Made by a program: the position numbers and the translations under genes. The notes beneath the pieces were generated by a model. It was not told the DNA's origin and did not search any database. It saw nothing but the letters and a program-made list of their open reading frames with translations. 64,000 nt of DNA from Strigamia acuminata. Taxonomy: Eukaryota > Arthropoda > Chilopoda > Geophilomorpha > Linotaeniidae. The DNA is taken from positions 11,098,001 through 11,162,000 of the forward strand of contig OX442316.1 in assembly GCA_949358305.1 (NCBI GenBank), in the 5' to 3' direction. Of the stretch, positions 14,324 to 27,264 are shown in pieces; positions within the stretch are counted from its first letter, which is position 1; each line of letters starts with the position of its first letter.

Positions 14324-14771
14324 AGTGAAAAGGACATTGCAACTTCCAACTAAGCTCCATGGCCAAATTAACAGTCAATCCCACTTTAGGAAAGATATTG
14401 CTGAAAAAAAGAAGGGATGTAACTGTAGAGCGCTTTGGTTTCAAGGTTGGAGTCGTACACATCTTAAAAATAGGAAATTAAACTATTGCCAAGAACGGAA
14501 ATCTCCAGAAAAATTTTAACTTATCAAAAAAAATAATTTGACAGCTTTGAAAATGTAAATCAATTTGACTTATCTCAATGTGTTTGTACTCTATCAATCA
14601 ATTTAGTCGCCAAGTCAATTAAGTTTGTACGAATTCATGGTTGGACGGCAACTACTTAGTTGTGATATCCCACATGAAAGTGCAAGTGCAGTTGCCTCTG
14701 CTCAGCATCTGGACCAAAAATAACTTGACTGCACCTGTTTTTCTGTTTTGCAGTATTTAGCGGAACTCAAG

Positions 14772-14834
14772 ATGGCCGACAGGCTGCGGGCCCCTTGGCC
14801 TCTTCACATAATATTTGTGCTGATTATTTTTTAG
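14772..14834 (+). CDS. Short upstream ORF, 20 codons
   Basis: The exon that starts at 14754 contains an ATG (AAGATGGCC, good context) that opens a 20-codon frame ending with a hydrophobic stretch (HIIFVLIIF) and TAG at 14832-14834. The main start follows 29 bp later at 14864 in another frame. Such uORFs often lower translation of the main frame. The TAG sits in TTTTTTAG|GTTTT, so it could also serve as an alternative acceptor that would remove the uORF. Not a recognised peptide. Confidence 0.4.
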   Translation: MADRLRAPWPLHIIFVLIIF

Positions 14835-14863
14835 GTTTTTGGGGGCCCGTTTGCCGGAAAATC

Positions 14864-17800
14864 ATGCCTCTTGCCGACGATTTGTGTCCACTTGGATTTG
14901 CACCGCATTCTGTTCGTCCCACACGCTGTAAACGTTGTTTCAGGTAACTACCAAACATTTAATTTCAATTTACATCGGATGGCACCGCAATAAAAATATA
15001 TTTGGGGTTTCTTACAATTTTAAAAACGGAAATTTGTTTTTGTTTTTTAATTTTAAAGTCTGTTTGATGTAAATTTTGCATTTTTCTAAAAGTATCCTAA
15101 TTTAGCTCTCCGAGATGACTGTGACTGATAATTTGCTTATAGCTTTTGCTCGTCCAAAAGGGTTATTTAGGATGAACCCAGATGAATTTATCCGTTAATA
15201 TATGGAAAAAGTTGTCCTCTTTAGTCTGTGTGTTTGTTTGAGTTTAAAAATAAGTGTCATCTAAATACAGAATAAGGCAATGCGCCAGTGGATTGAGAGG
15301 TTTATAATAAATTAAATAAACTTAAGGCTGGTTCCATGTGTTTCAATTTGTTAATCAAAATTTATGTTGTTTCTGATTCACTTATTGTATTTATTGATTT
15401 TTTTTTAGAGATTATAATGAGCACAAACCAAAAAATAGTAAAAATGAAACGAAAACAAACAAAGCTGAAAAGCAGAGCGAATTCAAGTTTGACACATTCA
15501 AAAGTGATGGCGCCTCGAGTTCATCTAGTAGTGATGAGAAAACTGCAGCAGCAGAGGCAAGCTACGATACATCCACCACTGCTGTTTTACGCAGGAGAAG
15601 AGATCGAGAAAATAATATTGATGAAAGTGAGGATTGGGCTACTAGAATCAGGTAAACCGAATATTTAATAACAATCCAATTTTGTAGCTTCAATTTAAGG
15701 CTTGTAATTTCTTAAGTAATGCCACTTAGCATAATTTCTTCCTATTCACTATTAATAGACCTGTGTGCAAATTGATTCTGTCAGACATAATATAACTGCC
15801 ACCTCGTCATGTCTTTCATTAATTTTCATTAACGTTCCGTTTTTAAAGATGCCCTGTTCGTTTGAACGCCTATTTTAGGAAAATAAAATATACGTTCTGT
15901 GCTTTATATATTTATCGCTTTATTTTACGCGTTAGAACTCGTGGTCGTCCGCATTCGATAGCAGTTATAGACGAAACGACTTCATCAGTAGAGACTCCAG
16001 CTTCACCCAAAGTGCCACAAAACTCTGTCAAACGGAGTTCTTCCATTTCCGGTAGTGAAGAAACCTATGACAACAAAGAACGACGACGATCTCGTCGAAT
16101 ACAAATATTGTCTGCTCATGAAGTGCCTCCAGATTTCTTCACTAGTGATAACTCGGATGAATGTTCTGCTGATGTTGCCTTTATTTTACAAGTAAATTTG
16201 CCATATCATTTTATCAATTTAAAAAATATTTGTATTGTGACGTTTATTCTCTTAGGTTAAAGAAACGTCTCGCTTGCGCGATGGCGATGAAGAAGACACC
16301 GTGAGCATGGCACCGACAGATACAACAGAAACAACACTTACATTAGGAGATAGCTTGGAGGATCTGCAATCTCAAGTTCAAGCACTTAAAACTCAGTTAC
16401 AAACGTCAGAAGATAAATATACGCGATTGCAGAAAGAAACCAAAGAATGGCAGGTATTGGATTTTATTTCGACAATAACTAGTGTAGGACGCCGGTGATT
16501 TGATGTTTATTTTGGTTGTATTTAGGAGAAGAAATATCAGGCTTTAGATCGTGAATCGTTGGAGCGCACAGCTACAGAACTATTGAAATCACAATCAAGG
16601 CTTCATGAACTAGAAACATTAAATGAAGACTTGAAAGATGAAAACAATGTTCTAAAGTTAGAGAACAAAGAAATACAGGTCAGTACGAAACTAAATAAAC
16701 AATTTTAATTTTTAATTTTGGTTTAAAATTGTTGATTTAGGAGGAAATTGATCGTCGTCCATCTCCCGAAGAAGTGAATCGAACCATTGAAGAGCTGAAA
16801 CAAAAACTTGTAGTGACCGAAAGTCTCTACGAAGAATTATTGGACGAAAATGATGATTTCAAAAGAGAAATTCGTGATTTGGAAGACGAAATTGAAGAAT
16901 TACAAGATAATTTTAGGGAGGATCAGGCTGACGAATACGGCGTGCTGAAAAAAGAACTCGAACAAACTGCGAAAAATTGTCGAATTTTACAGTTCAAATT
17001 GAGGAAATCGGAAAAGCGTTGCGATCAATTAGATTCGGATAAAATTCAGTACGAGGACAAACTTAAAGGCTTGATTAAATCGGGTAATTTGGACGCGAAT
17101 CATTCTGAAAAGTTGAGGCAAATGGAACAGGAAGTAGCTATGGCCCGTGAAACTTCCAATCGAATGCATTCCGAAATGGAGAGTCTTCAGAATAGGTTGA
17201 GACAGCTGCAAGAAGAAAGAGATACAATATCGAAAAAGCGGGCAACGGAAACTACTTCAACAACAACTACTACTAGCACTATCACAACTACAACTCCACC
17301 TGTTCGAACTCCATCTCCTGTGGCGATCAGAGAACCCAAATCAGAAGTCATTAAAAAATTACTTTATTTTTTAAATAACAAACATTTTATCTTATAATTT
17401 TAATTTTACATTTTCCAGTTTTATTTTCACTCTAAAGATTCTTATCAAATTGATTCTGCTCAAATATTAAGGGATTTATACGATACAATGGAACGAGAAA
17501 ACGATCTAAAGGAACAATTGAGGTTCACTGAAGAAGAGGTAAAAATAAATTACACTGAAAAATATATGTCTCGAAGGAAATTTGATTGATCTTCTTCTTT
17601 TTTTTAAGGCTGAAAACTTCCGTAAAAAAATGTCATTCCTGGAGCAAGAAAATGAAACTTTGGCTTTACAGATTAAAAAAATGGCAACCTCTGCAAAGAA
17701 GCACAAGGACGGACGGCAAAGACCTTCTAGTCGGGAAGGACATTACGACGACGATTCGGGAATATCTGACGACACGGAAGAAATGACTCCCAGTGAACTG

Positions 17801-20800
17801 AAACTGCAATTAGAACTCAATGAGCAAGAGACTACGGTTCTGAGGAGGAAGGTAGAGGAGCTGGAAGTGGAGAATATTTCTATGCAAAAGGAAGTGCGAG
17901 AATTGCAAGACAAAGTAGAAGCAAAACCGTCTCTCATCATCGATTTACCAACTAGACCTCCTTCAGATCCTGCTCAAGCGAATATATTTTACGAACAAAA
18001 ACTCAAAGTAACTAAATAACCACATAAATATTAATTATTTTGTTAAAAATTTTATTTTTTAATTGTTTTAGATGCTAGAAAACGAAGCAAAGGAGTTACG
18101 AATGAAGATCATCGATAAAGACCGAGAAAATGAACGGTTGTCTAGCGAGCTTATGATTAAGCAAAGAAAAGGCTCCAAAGCGATGGCAATGACCAGAAGT
18201 CGGTCGTTGGATAGTGACATGCAGATCGATTTGAAAAGACAGTTACAGTTAGTGGAACAGGAAGCTTCCATTTTGAGACAGAAGACTATGGAACTTGAGA
18301 ATGAAAATGATGCTTTGTGTGCTGAAAATAAGATGTTGCAGTTAAAAGCTGGAAGAAAAGGACCTTTGACGCCGCAGCAAAAATTGCAAGCTGAAAATTT
18401 GCATCTGACGGAAAAAATTACAAAGCTGGAGAAAAATTTGAAGGAATTGAAGGAAAACGCCGCTGCAAATTTAGTGAGTGCAACGACTGACACGGTGGGT
18501 GTGGACTCGTTGAGAAAACAGTTGAAGCAACAAGAATACGATGTGGAAACGTTGAAAGATAAAGTTAAAACGTTGACTCAAGAAAACAATAGATTAAACG
18601 ATCAAGTCAAAAGTTTTGCTAATGTGAGAGACATTAAGAAAAGGAAGAAAATTCCGGACTTAGCTCCGAAACAAGAGTTTAAAAAAGCCGTGGAAGAACT
18701 TGAAGTAGAAGTTAGTAAGTACTATAAAAAGATTGCAGTTTTATGTTTATTTATGAAGCTACAATGCAATTGTTATTTTCTTAATAGATCAGCTCAGTGT
18801 TGCCGTGCAAAGCAAAGAATCGGAGAATAAAACTTTGAGTACGGAGTTACAGGATAAAAATAAACTAGTAGGAAAATTACAAGACGAAAACAAAGCTAAT
18901 GAGCGAAAATTTAAACAGCAGTTGGAGGAATTGAATAAAACGAATGAAAAATTGTCAAAAACTTTGGACGAGGAAAAACACAAAGCTGACAAATTGAGCG
19001 ATTCAGTTAAAAACTTATCGAAAGGAAAAGAGAAAGGTAACAGTTTATTTTATTTGAATACACTAAATTTTTCTATTTAAGTATTTTTGGTTTTTATATA
19101 CTGCAAATGCTCGTATGTAAAAGTAGAGTGACCTTGGGTAATTCATTATAGGATCTGACCCAAATTCCTTTATTCTAAAGTAACTGTAGCCCCACTGAGG
19201 AGCACGACTATTTATAACTGTTTTTTTAGATGAAAAATCATGAATTTTTTGCATGATTTTTGATTTGAAATGTGAAATGCTAGTGCAATGTAAAATAGAC
19301 ATAATTTGTGGCAGATGCTTTTTAGATTCCACTAAGGAACATAAAGAGGATCTAAAATGAGCCAAAAACAAGTTCTATAGGTCTTTGTTTCGTAATAGCA
19401 ACGAAAACAACAACAGTTTTCTTTTAAGCTAGATGTAAATATCGTTTCAATTCGCTCGCTCGTGCAATTATAAGATTAAAAAAAAATGTTGTTTTTTTAA
19501 CTTTGGAAAATATAACACAAAAGCATAAATCCCATGGTAACATAGTGCATTAATAGACACCACGGTAACACTATTTGCAAATAAAAGTAGAAGGTTTGTA
19601 ACTGGATAATAGAAATAATATTTATCGGTCATTTATTTATAGATGAAATTGAAAAATACAAAAAGCAAGTAGAAAATCTTCAGAAAACTTTGGATGAAGA
19701 AAAATTGAAAAAGAAGTCGTCTATTGGTAACTTAGGAAGTAGCAATGTTAGGTTTGAAGATTTACGTAAAGTCGAAGAAGAAAAACACAAATTGCAAAAA
19801 CTAGTGAGTGGTTTAGACATTCGGCCGTGTTGTTAAAATTCTGTTTAAATTTTAGTTTGGGTTTAACAGATTTTGGATTACCAACGCCAACTATCTGATG
19901 GGGAAAAGAGAATAACTGAACTTGAACACTCCAATAAAGATGCTGAAAAAATCCAAAGAAATTTGAGAAGTGAAATTGACAATCTGAATTCTGAGGTATG
20001 CTTTGTCGATTTGATAGTAAAAAAAAAAAATACACAAAATAGCAAAATTGGGATAATTCTGCGATACCTTTTAGTTGGATAAAGAAAAATACAATTTGAA
20101 AAAAGTGGACAATCGACAAACTGAAGTAGCAATGGGTTGGTTGAAGGAAAGGGATGAGATGAAGAAACAAATGGCAGACTTGCAAAAGAAAACGGAAACG
20201 CTTGAAAAAGATTTGAATTCTAAAGATGAGAAAATAAATGATCAAGTAATAAGAAAAGTTCAAATATGTGGTGCATTTTTTTCTTAAATTTTGGTTTTAT
20301 TTGCCTATTGAAGGACAAGAAAATGCTGGAGTTAAATAAAAAGAGGGACTCCCAGCACACAACACTCAAGCAAAGGGAAGAGGAGTTGAAACACGCGAAG
20401 GAAAATAATAACAAACTGAAATCAAAATTGAAAGAATTGGAAGAAAAATTTAATAAAGTGAGAATTTTTTTCTTTGTTTTTCTCTGTATTTCTGTGCTCT
20501 ATTTTTGCTTTTCGTTTGGTGAAGGTCGACAAGGATATGGAAGAACTGACAGATAAATGGAAAAAGTTGGACGCCCTTTATAAACGAGATAAAGAAGATT
20601 GGGCGAGTAAACAAACCGAACATGAAGTGGAGCTGAAAGCAGAAACTAGGAAATCGTCAAAAATTGAAGGCGACTACGAAGTGATTTTAAGAGATCGCGA
20701 CGAAGAAGTGATTAGATTAAAAGACAAATTAAGGAAGATGGATTTGGACTTGAAAAGTAAAAATCTCAAAATTGGTGAACATGGACCCGAGTTAGCAGAA

Positions 20801-23800
20801 AAATTAAAAAGTAAATCAACAAAAAATTTAATTATTATTATTTCAAATTAACGTTTAACAATTTTTCTTTTAAATTTGAGGTGTCGAAGCAGATTTAGCT
20901 CACGAGAAACAAGAATACGAAGATCTAACATCAAAATACGAGATGTTGGAGGAAGAGCATGTGATTACAAAAGCCAAGTTAGTTATGGATAAAGAAGATG
21001 TGGAAAAAAAACTATTTGTAGCAACAAAAGACCGTGAGCAACTGGAAGGAGAATTGAGAGCCCTCAGAGACACTTTCAACCTGAGGCAAGACATGTGGAT
21101 AAAAGAAAAACTGGATTTGCAGGAGAAAATCAAGGATGTGGATAGCAAAAGGATAAAATACCAAGGTTTAGATGTCGATGCTGAACTGGAAAAACTAAAT
21201 CAACTTGTGGAAGAGAAGAGTGAGACTATCGAGCGGCAAAAGAAGGAAGGAGACCAGATGAGGGACGATGTGGAGAAATTGAGAAGACAGGTATTCGTCG
21301 TGCATGATTTGGAAATTAAAAAAATAAAAATAATTACACAATTAAATTTTTGTGTTTGTTTCTTTAAATAGTGTCAAGATTTGAGACATAAACTTACCGA
21401 TTTCGATCGTAGTCGGACTTCCGGTCGATACGGCAGCGACTTGTCACCGTCTTCGCAAAAAGAAATGCAAGAATTGAAGAATAATTCGATGCACGCTGAA
21501 ATCGAGGAATTGAGAACAAAATTACATCAGGTCGGCTCGAAAACTTATGTTAAAGCTTCGTTTTTTTTGTTGCTTATTTATATTTTCGTGTTTATTTATA
21601 GGAGGAAAAAGTGCATCGGTCAGAAGTAACAGCTGTGAATATGATGAACGATGTGAAGATGGCGCAAATGCAGGATGAAATTCAAATGTTGCATATTCAA
21701 ATTGGCAAATTCCGACGGGAAAGGGACACGTTTAAGGAAATGTTGGATGGAGCCCAGAGAACCATAGGCGACCTAAAAAGTGATAACATTAGAAGGAGGG
21801 ATAGTTACGTAGGACAAGAGGTAGCAAACACAACTTTTTGATTCGAGTTATTGTGAAAAATAAAAATGTGCTTTACCTTTTCTATAGACTGAAGAATTGA
21901 AACAAAAACTGCAAGAAACGCGTAAACTTGTTGATACTGTACACGACCAACTGGATGTCAGCGAAAGAAATAATTCACATTTGAAGACCGAATACGTCAC
22001 CGAAAAAGCATCTTGGGAAATTAAAGTTGCTCAAATGCAAACTAAAGTGAATGAGGTAAGAAGGAATTGCTATTAACATCCATTTTTCAATCTTGTTTAT
22101 GACTAGTAACTGATGTGTCTTAAGAGAGCTGTTGATAAGTGGCCTCGCCATTTTTCATATTTTTCTTCCAATCTTTTATTTATTTTTATTTCTTTGGAAG
22201 CAAAGGCTAAATTTAAATACCTTTTTTACGATTATTTGCCTTTGGGTGATTTGATGTTTTTAGTGTATGTAAACGACTTAAACTGACAAGCCATAACTCT
22301 TTATTTGATGGACGGTTTAAAGAGAAGCAAAATAATTGTCAACCACTTGTTCATTTTTTGTTTGCAAATAGGTTTATGGACTTCAAGAATTGTGCCGTCG
22401 GTTTTTAAAAGTGAAAGTTAAATACTAATTACCAAACAGCTGTGCAGAAACAAATATACGGCTTGTCTTTTGGCCTTTGCGGGCTAAAATTAAACAAGAA
22501 TCACTTTTTGTTTCATATTACGTATCTGCTAATAATCTTTTCATGTTTTTAAAACGATTTTTACTTCATTTTGCTTCCCGCAACAGTGCTGTAAACAAAT
22601 ATTATGTAATATCAAATCAATGTGATATCATATAGACACAGATTGGAGTGGACAAAGTTTATGGCTTTTCTGGGAGTGATATTTGTGCTATGCCTTTAGG
22701 TCTTTGGCATGTGTGGGTCAGGAAGATAGGCTCAAAATAACGCGAGGTTAAAAATGTAGGAAATGTGCCTATTAAAATGAAGAACTGTTTACTGCACTTG
22801 ACATACCGGTACTGATAGTGATAGGAAATGAAAATTCTGTACAATTTGATAATTTTTGCTTCAAACCTATAAACATTCGTTTAGCGTTTAAGTTCCTACC
22901 ACCTAATGGTTTTTTACGGCCGGAAGTTTAAACGAATTAGAGAAAAAAAAAAGTTACCGGTAATCATAAATGAAAGTGCAAATGGGTGATGAACCAATGG
23001 GGAAAAAGAGAATCTGATGAGTTCAGACATTCTACTTGCATTCCGTTTTGAAACGTAATTTTAATCGTCAGCATTTTGCAATACAACTAACTGAGGGGCC
23101 AAATGAGGCCGGTAGATTTTTATGATGATTTTCGAGGTATTTCTAGAATAATGTGTCGAGTTTGAGGAGCCAAGTGAACCCAACTGTGATGACACAAAAA
23201 ATTCGCGCAATTAAGTTGACACGAAAAGACAGAAAGAAAGAAAAAGAAAGTTTTTGGAAATTCCATCATCAAAATTCCTAGGATTTGCACATTCACGTCT
23301 AGTTTTAAATTGTTTTAAATTTTTTTTTCTTCTATCCGACTTCCTGTCGACTATATCGTATACAAATTCTTGACAGAGGACATTTTTACATTGTCGATTA
23401 AAGGAAGTCTGAATCACCGCGTGCAGCATTGCCAGAAACTTGGGGCCATTTCACTTCAAAGAGGTGACAGACAGAAGTGTTTAGAGGAATTTGGCGGCCA
23501 TGAAAGTGTGAATTTTGTCGAAATGCGAACCTGAATAGACTGAAGGAGTTTGTTTACACTAGCTTGAAGTAAAGTTTTAAATCTATTTATTTAAATGATA
23601 CATTGAAATGACTTTATTCACCGTTAAAGAGCAAAAAAAGCGTTTGATAACGAGCTCGAATTGATCCACTTGTCAGATTCATCCACAAACTCTTGTGGCA
23701 GTCTACATTTCCATCAGATACGCGGTTAGTGCATCGCATTGGAATGTGTCAGTATAAACATGTTCTCCCCTCGTGAAACAGCTCCGAGTGTGGATGAGTC

Positions 23801-26800
23801 TTGTTTATAATTAGTCAATCACAACGTTCGAGCCTTGAGGTGCAGTTCCATTCTGTCGTTGGGGATTACACTCTCAACACGAGAACCGAATGAATTCACC
23901 TCAGCCAATCGAGCATAGTTTTAAGTTTGGAACTTGTTTAACTAAGCCACTCCTCAAACCACGTTGTATTTAAAAGATAAAACCACTCGTTTGGCTTGCC
24001 ACTAATCATCAACATCTTGATTCAACATCGCGCATCTTTAAGCACACCGTTGTTTTCATAACAAGTTAATTGGGTATTCGCTGTAACCTTGGAGCATCGA
24101 TATGTTGTTTTTTCTTTTGTTTTCAATTCTTCGTGGCAAACCAATCAAAAAAGACAAGTCAAATGGCAAGATTCAGAAATAGTAAGTTTGGGAATTTAAT
24201 TTATTCGAGTGTAGTCAATAACTCAAAACTAAAATATCATTTCAATTTGAACAATTTTTTTTCTTAATTTGAGGAAACTATTAGAATAAATTGATGATGC
24301 GGTTACATAATGCACTGAGACGAATCCCATTCTTTGTTGTTACCTTGAAACGTTACTGTTTTGCCTTTACTGTTTAAGGTCATGGACAAAGTCACACTAA
24401 TGTAATCTCGTTTGGTAACTGATTGGACCTTGAAAAAGAATTTTTGCAAAAAATCAATTTAAAAGTAAAAAAAAGATTGGAATTTTTGAGTTTCTTAGTA
24501 AAGCATGTGGTATAATTCAACAAACTTTATGCGAAATGTGTTTATTTTTCTTTTGCCAGCTTGAAGAAAACATCATCTTACAAGGTGGTAAGAGTAAGAT
24601 CGTCGGCGTGAGGACAAAATTGGAACTAGCTTGGCAAAAAGAGAGGGAGGAACAGCAAAGACTGCTCCATGAATCGCATCGGATGGCCAAGGAATTGAGA
24701 CAGCGAGTGATTGATTTGGAAAATTCAAAGGATGGGGAACGGTCGGAAGCGAAAAGGCAATTGGAAGATTTGCGCAAAACTGTGGAAGCGGATCAAGCTG
24801 AGACGCAGATCAAAATATCCGAGGTGGGTTTGTTTGTTTATTTTTTATTTCTTCAAGGGCAGTAAACTCGTCAGTCAACGTAATTGAAATAAATTTTTAA
24901 AAAGAAACAAAAAGGGAGGATCATTAGGACAATGAGTTGTGCTTATTTTTAGTGTTTCAAGACAGTAAAACAAAGGAGTCGAAGCTAATGCCCACTTATC
25001 TCGATTTTGTCAACTTGTTGAATAGTTCTTTCTTGTAGTGTTGTGATTTTGTGATTTTGTGATTTGTAATTTGTGTTTTGTGCCCACGATCCCCTTTTGC
25101 AGCTCCAAGCTGATCTGCTTGAATTGCGTGACGCCCATTCAAAAATGAGAACGACAAATGACAGGATTAAGCGGGAACGAGACAAGGCGGAAAGGGAAAA
25201 GGACGAAGTGAAGATGAAGCTCACCCAGACTGAGACGTACGAGGCCTCTTCAATCAATGGATTGGTTGCCGAGGTAACAGCGGAAGTATCATGCATGGCT
25301 GATGAATGGAGGAACCCAGGAGACAGGAAAGCACTGCCCTCGATTGTGCATACCTCCGAGCAATTGGCAGTGTGTTTAGTACAACTGATGGATGTATCGT
25401 GTGCCCTGATTGACGCCAACTAACATGCGTACTGCTTACAAGTATCCACTTACTTTTCCATATATTATTTTTTCACTGCAACCAAGTGACTGACAGATAT
25501 TTTAAGTAAAAGAAATTATAATCAGTCACTATGGTGCGATACGGTGGTGGTACTGCATTATAACAACGTTTGGTTGTTTATTTGAACGATTGTTTTCGTT
25601 TGCATGGTTTTTTTTAAATTATATTTGTTTTTATTTCTAATTATTAATGTTTGAAATTTGAATTTTGTTAATTTTTGATTTTATACATACTGTATCTGTA
25701 TGTTTTATGCAATTTTAGTTGGAAAAACTGAAGAGTTTGGTTCCAGCCGTACTGGAGGAAAAGCCAACATTTCTCAGAAAATCTCAGAATGAAAATCTAA
25801 ACGCAGAAAAAGTGAAGGAGGAATTCAAAACTGTCCTCAATAAAGTGTGTTGTTTGATAGGATCTCTCCTTTTCAAAATTGATTTAATCAATTGACGCTT
25901 TAATTTAGATTGCTAGAGCCACTGAAGAACTAAGACGAGCTCACGGAGTAAAGGAAGAAGAAAGAGTTCGTAGAAATTTGTCTTTCAGACGGTAACAATA
26001 AAAAACTAGGAATTTAAGTTTTTTTTTTTTTAAATACATACATTGTTTTTTAATTACCAGTGCCTTGTCTGCAACGGATCAAGAACTGGAAGCTGGCGGT
26101 AAACCACCCGTTGCACCCGCTCGCAGTCGTAAGGACGATCCTCTGTCACGGTGGCAAAATCCTCAACGAGTGACCAACTACCCGCCTACACCTCCGAGCA
26201 TGGTCATTAGTCCACCTCGTTCATCCGCCTACAGTGCATTACACCGGAAAAGCCTTTCCCTCGACCAATCTTTCGCCTGGGAGGAGCTAGAGCAGAGTAT
26301 CTGGAAGTCGGACAGTGATGCTGGAAGCCAAGGGTCTCTTCAAGACTCCAACTACGAACGCAGTCAAAGTTCCACGGGAGATTATGCCTTTTTATCCGTG
26401 TCTCAGTCCGGTCCTTCGCCTCTGCCGAGGAGACGGCGACGTGCTCAGTCGTCTCAAACCAGTCTAGAATCAATTTCCAGCACCGGGAGTGCGGACAATA
26501 AATTACCTCCCCCTCGTCCACCGTCTCCGAATTCGGACACGAGAAAAAATCAGGCGTTGATGACAATGACATTGCCGAAAGCAACCAAAGACAAACGATC
26601 TACACCAAACACGAGTGAAAGTGTTTCCTCCACTGGAGGAACGGTCAGGGACAGATTAAAGATGTTTGGAAAATCGAAGAGCACCGAAAGTGCCGATTCT
26701 GTCAGCTCTGATAAATCAGACAAACCAAAAGACTTTAAGACGAAAATTAGCAATATTTTTCGAAAATCTCCTAGTCGGACAAATAGCGTGGAAAGTGACA

Positions 26801-27264
26801 AAGGCGTGACAAGTTCGAACCCCTTAACCGAAAAAATCAAAGCTCTCAAACCCGTAAATACATCATCGGATCCCAAGAACAAAACTCAATACAGAAGTAC
26901 AGGGGCGCTGCACACGGTGAGGACTTTCCTTAAATAAACAAGGTATATACACATCGCCCTCGCTCGACATGGGTTTGTGTATTCAACTGCACGTGATTAA
27001 TTACCATAATTATGCAACGCATGTGATGTTAATGCTCCATTACATATTTCCATTATTTATTGATTAATTTTTTAATTTTTAATGTAGAAAATTGTCAAAA
27101 TGGAAAATAATTCGACGGCAGCACACGTGCACCAGCCAGTATCGCCTTATTCCGCCACTTCATCCCTTCCTCGTCATCTCGACGTCAAATTATTCCATGT
27201 GAGATCAAAATCGATGGATGATAAATCTTCGAAGAGTCCCTATCCTCACGAAACACCAGTATGA
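14864..27264 (+). CDS. SOGA/MTCL-family coiled-coil protein (microtubule cross-linking factor-like), about 2155 aa
   Basis: Coding exons: 14864-14943, 15409-15651, 15936-16191, 16256-16453, 16526-16678, 16741-17346, 17419-17538, 17609-18007, 18072-18714, 18788-19036, 19643-19803, 19870-19995, 20075-20245, 20314-20457, 20525-20810, 20881-21290, 21372-21530, 21602-21820, 21888-22055, 24560-24823, 25103-25273, 25719-25844, 25909-25991, 26061-26916, 27088-27264. Residues 1-27 hold a Cys motif (CPLGF...CKRCF). Residues about 205-1740 are almost continuous coiled coil. The SOGA-type block is in exon 6 (EELQDNFRED, KNCRILQFKLRKSEK, about residue 390), and the second conserved block in exon 8 (DDSGISDDTEE, VLRRKVEELEVEN). 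After residue 1812 the tail is Ser/Pro/Lys-rich with PxxP stretches (VAPARSRK, LPPPRPPSPN). Vertebrate relatives bind and cross-link microtubules. The donor after exon 6 is weak (GTCATT). The family call comes from pattern memory; the exon chain keeps frame throughout. Confidence 0.82.
22056..24559 (+). other. Largest intron of the SOGA/MTCL-type gene
   Basis: A 2.5 kb intron while most introns of this gene are 60-80 bp. It holds no frame-compatible exon. A strong donor-like GTAAGTTT follows an ATG-containing stretch near 24160-24182, but splicing it to the next acceptor (24560) gives an immediate stop. If used, it could only be a non-coding alternative first exon for a short isoform. Confidence 0.4.
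25274..25423 (+). CDS. Candidate alternative C-terminus by read-through of the exon at 25103
   Basis: Past the donor at 25273/25274 the frame stays open for 49 codons to TAA at 25421-25423. This stretch is about half GC with mixed codons and no T runs, unlike every neighbouring intron, so it looks coding. The product would replace the C-terminal 413 residues with a short tail (VTAEVSCMADEWRNPG...). Whether the transcript exists is not visible. Confidence 0.4.
   Translation, partial: VTAEVSCMADEWRNPGDRKALPSIVHTSEQLAVCLVQLMDVSCALIDAN
26917..26937 (+). CDS. Alternative stop by intron retention after the Ser/Pro-rich exon
   Basis: If the donor CACACG|GTGAGG at 26916/26917 is not used, translation adds VRTFLK and stops at 26935-26937. 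Splicing to 27088 instead adds 58 codons ending in SPYPHETPV. The good donor, the acceptor at 27087 and phase 0 on both sides support the spliced form as the main one. Confidence 0.3.
   Translation: MRTFLK

Noticed and set aside
24070-24267. Frame with MARFRN followed by GTAAGT in the large intron of the SOGA/MTCL-type gene
   Set aside because: Splicing it to the next exon (24560) creates a stop at once, so it cannot be an alternative coding start.
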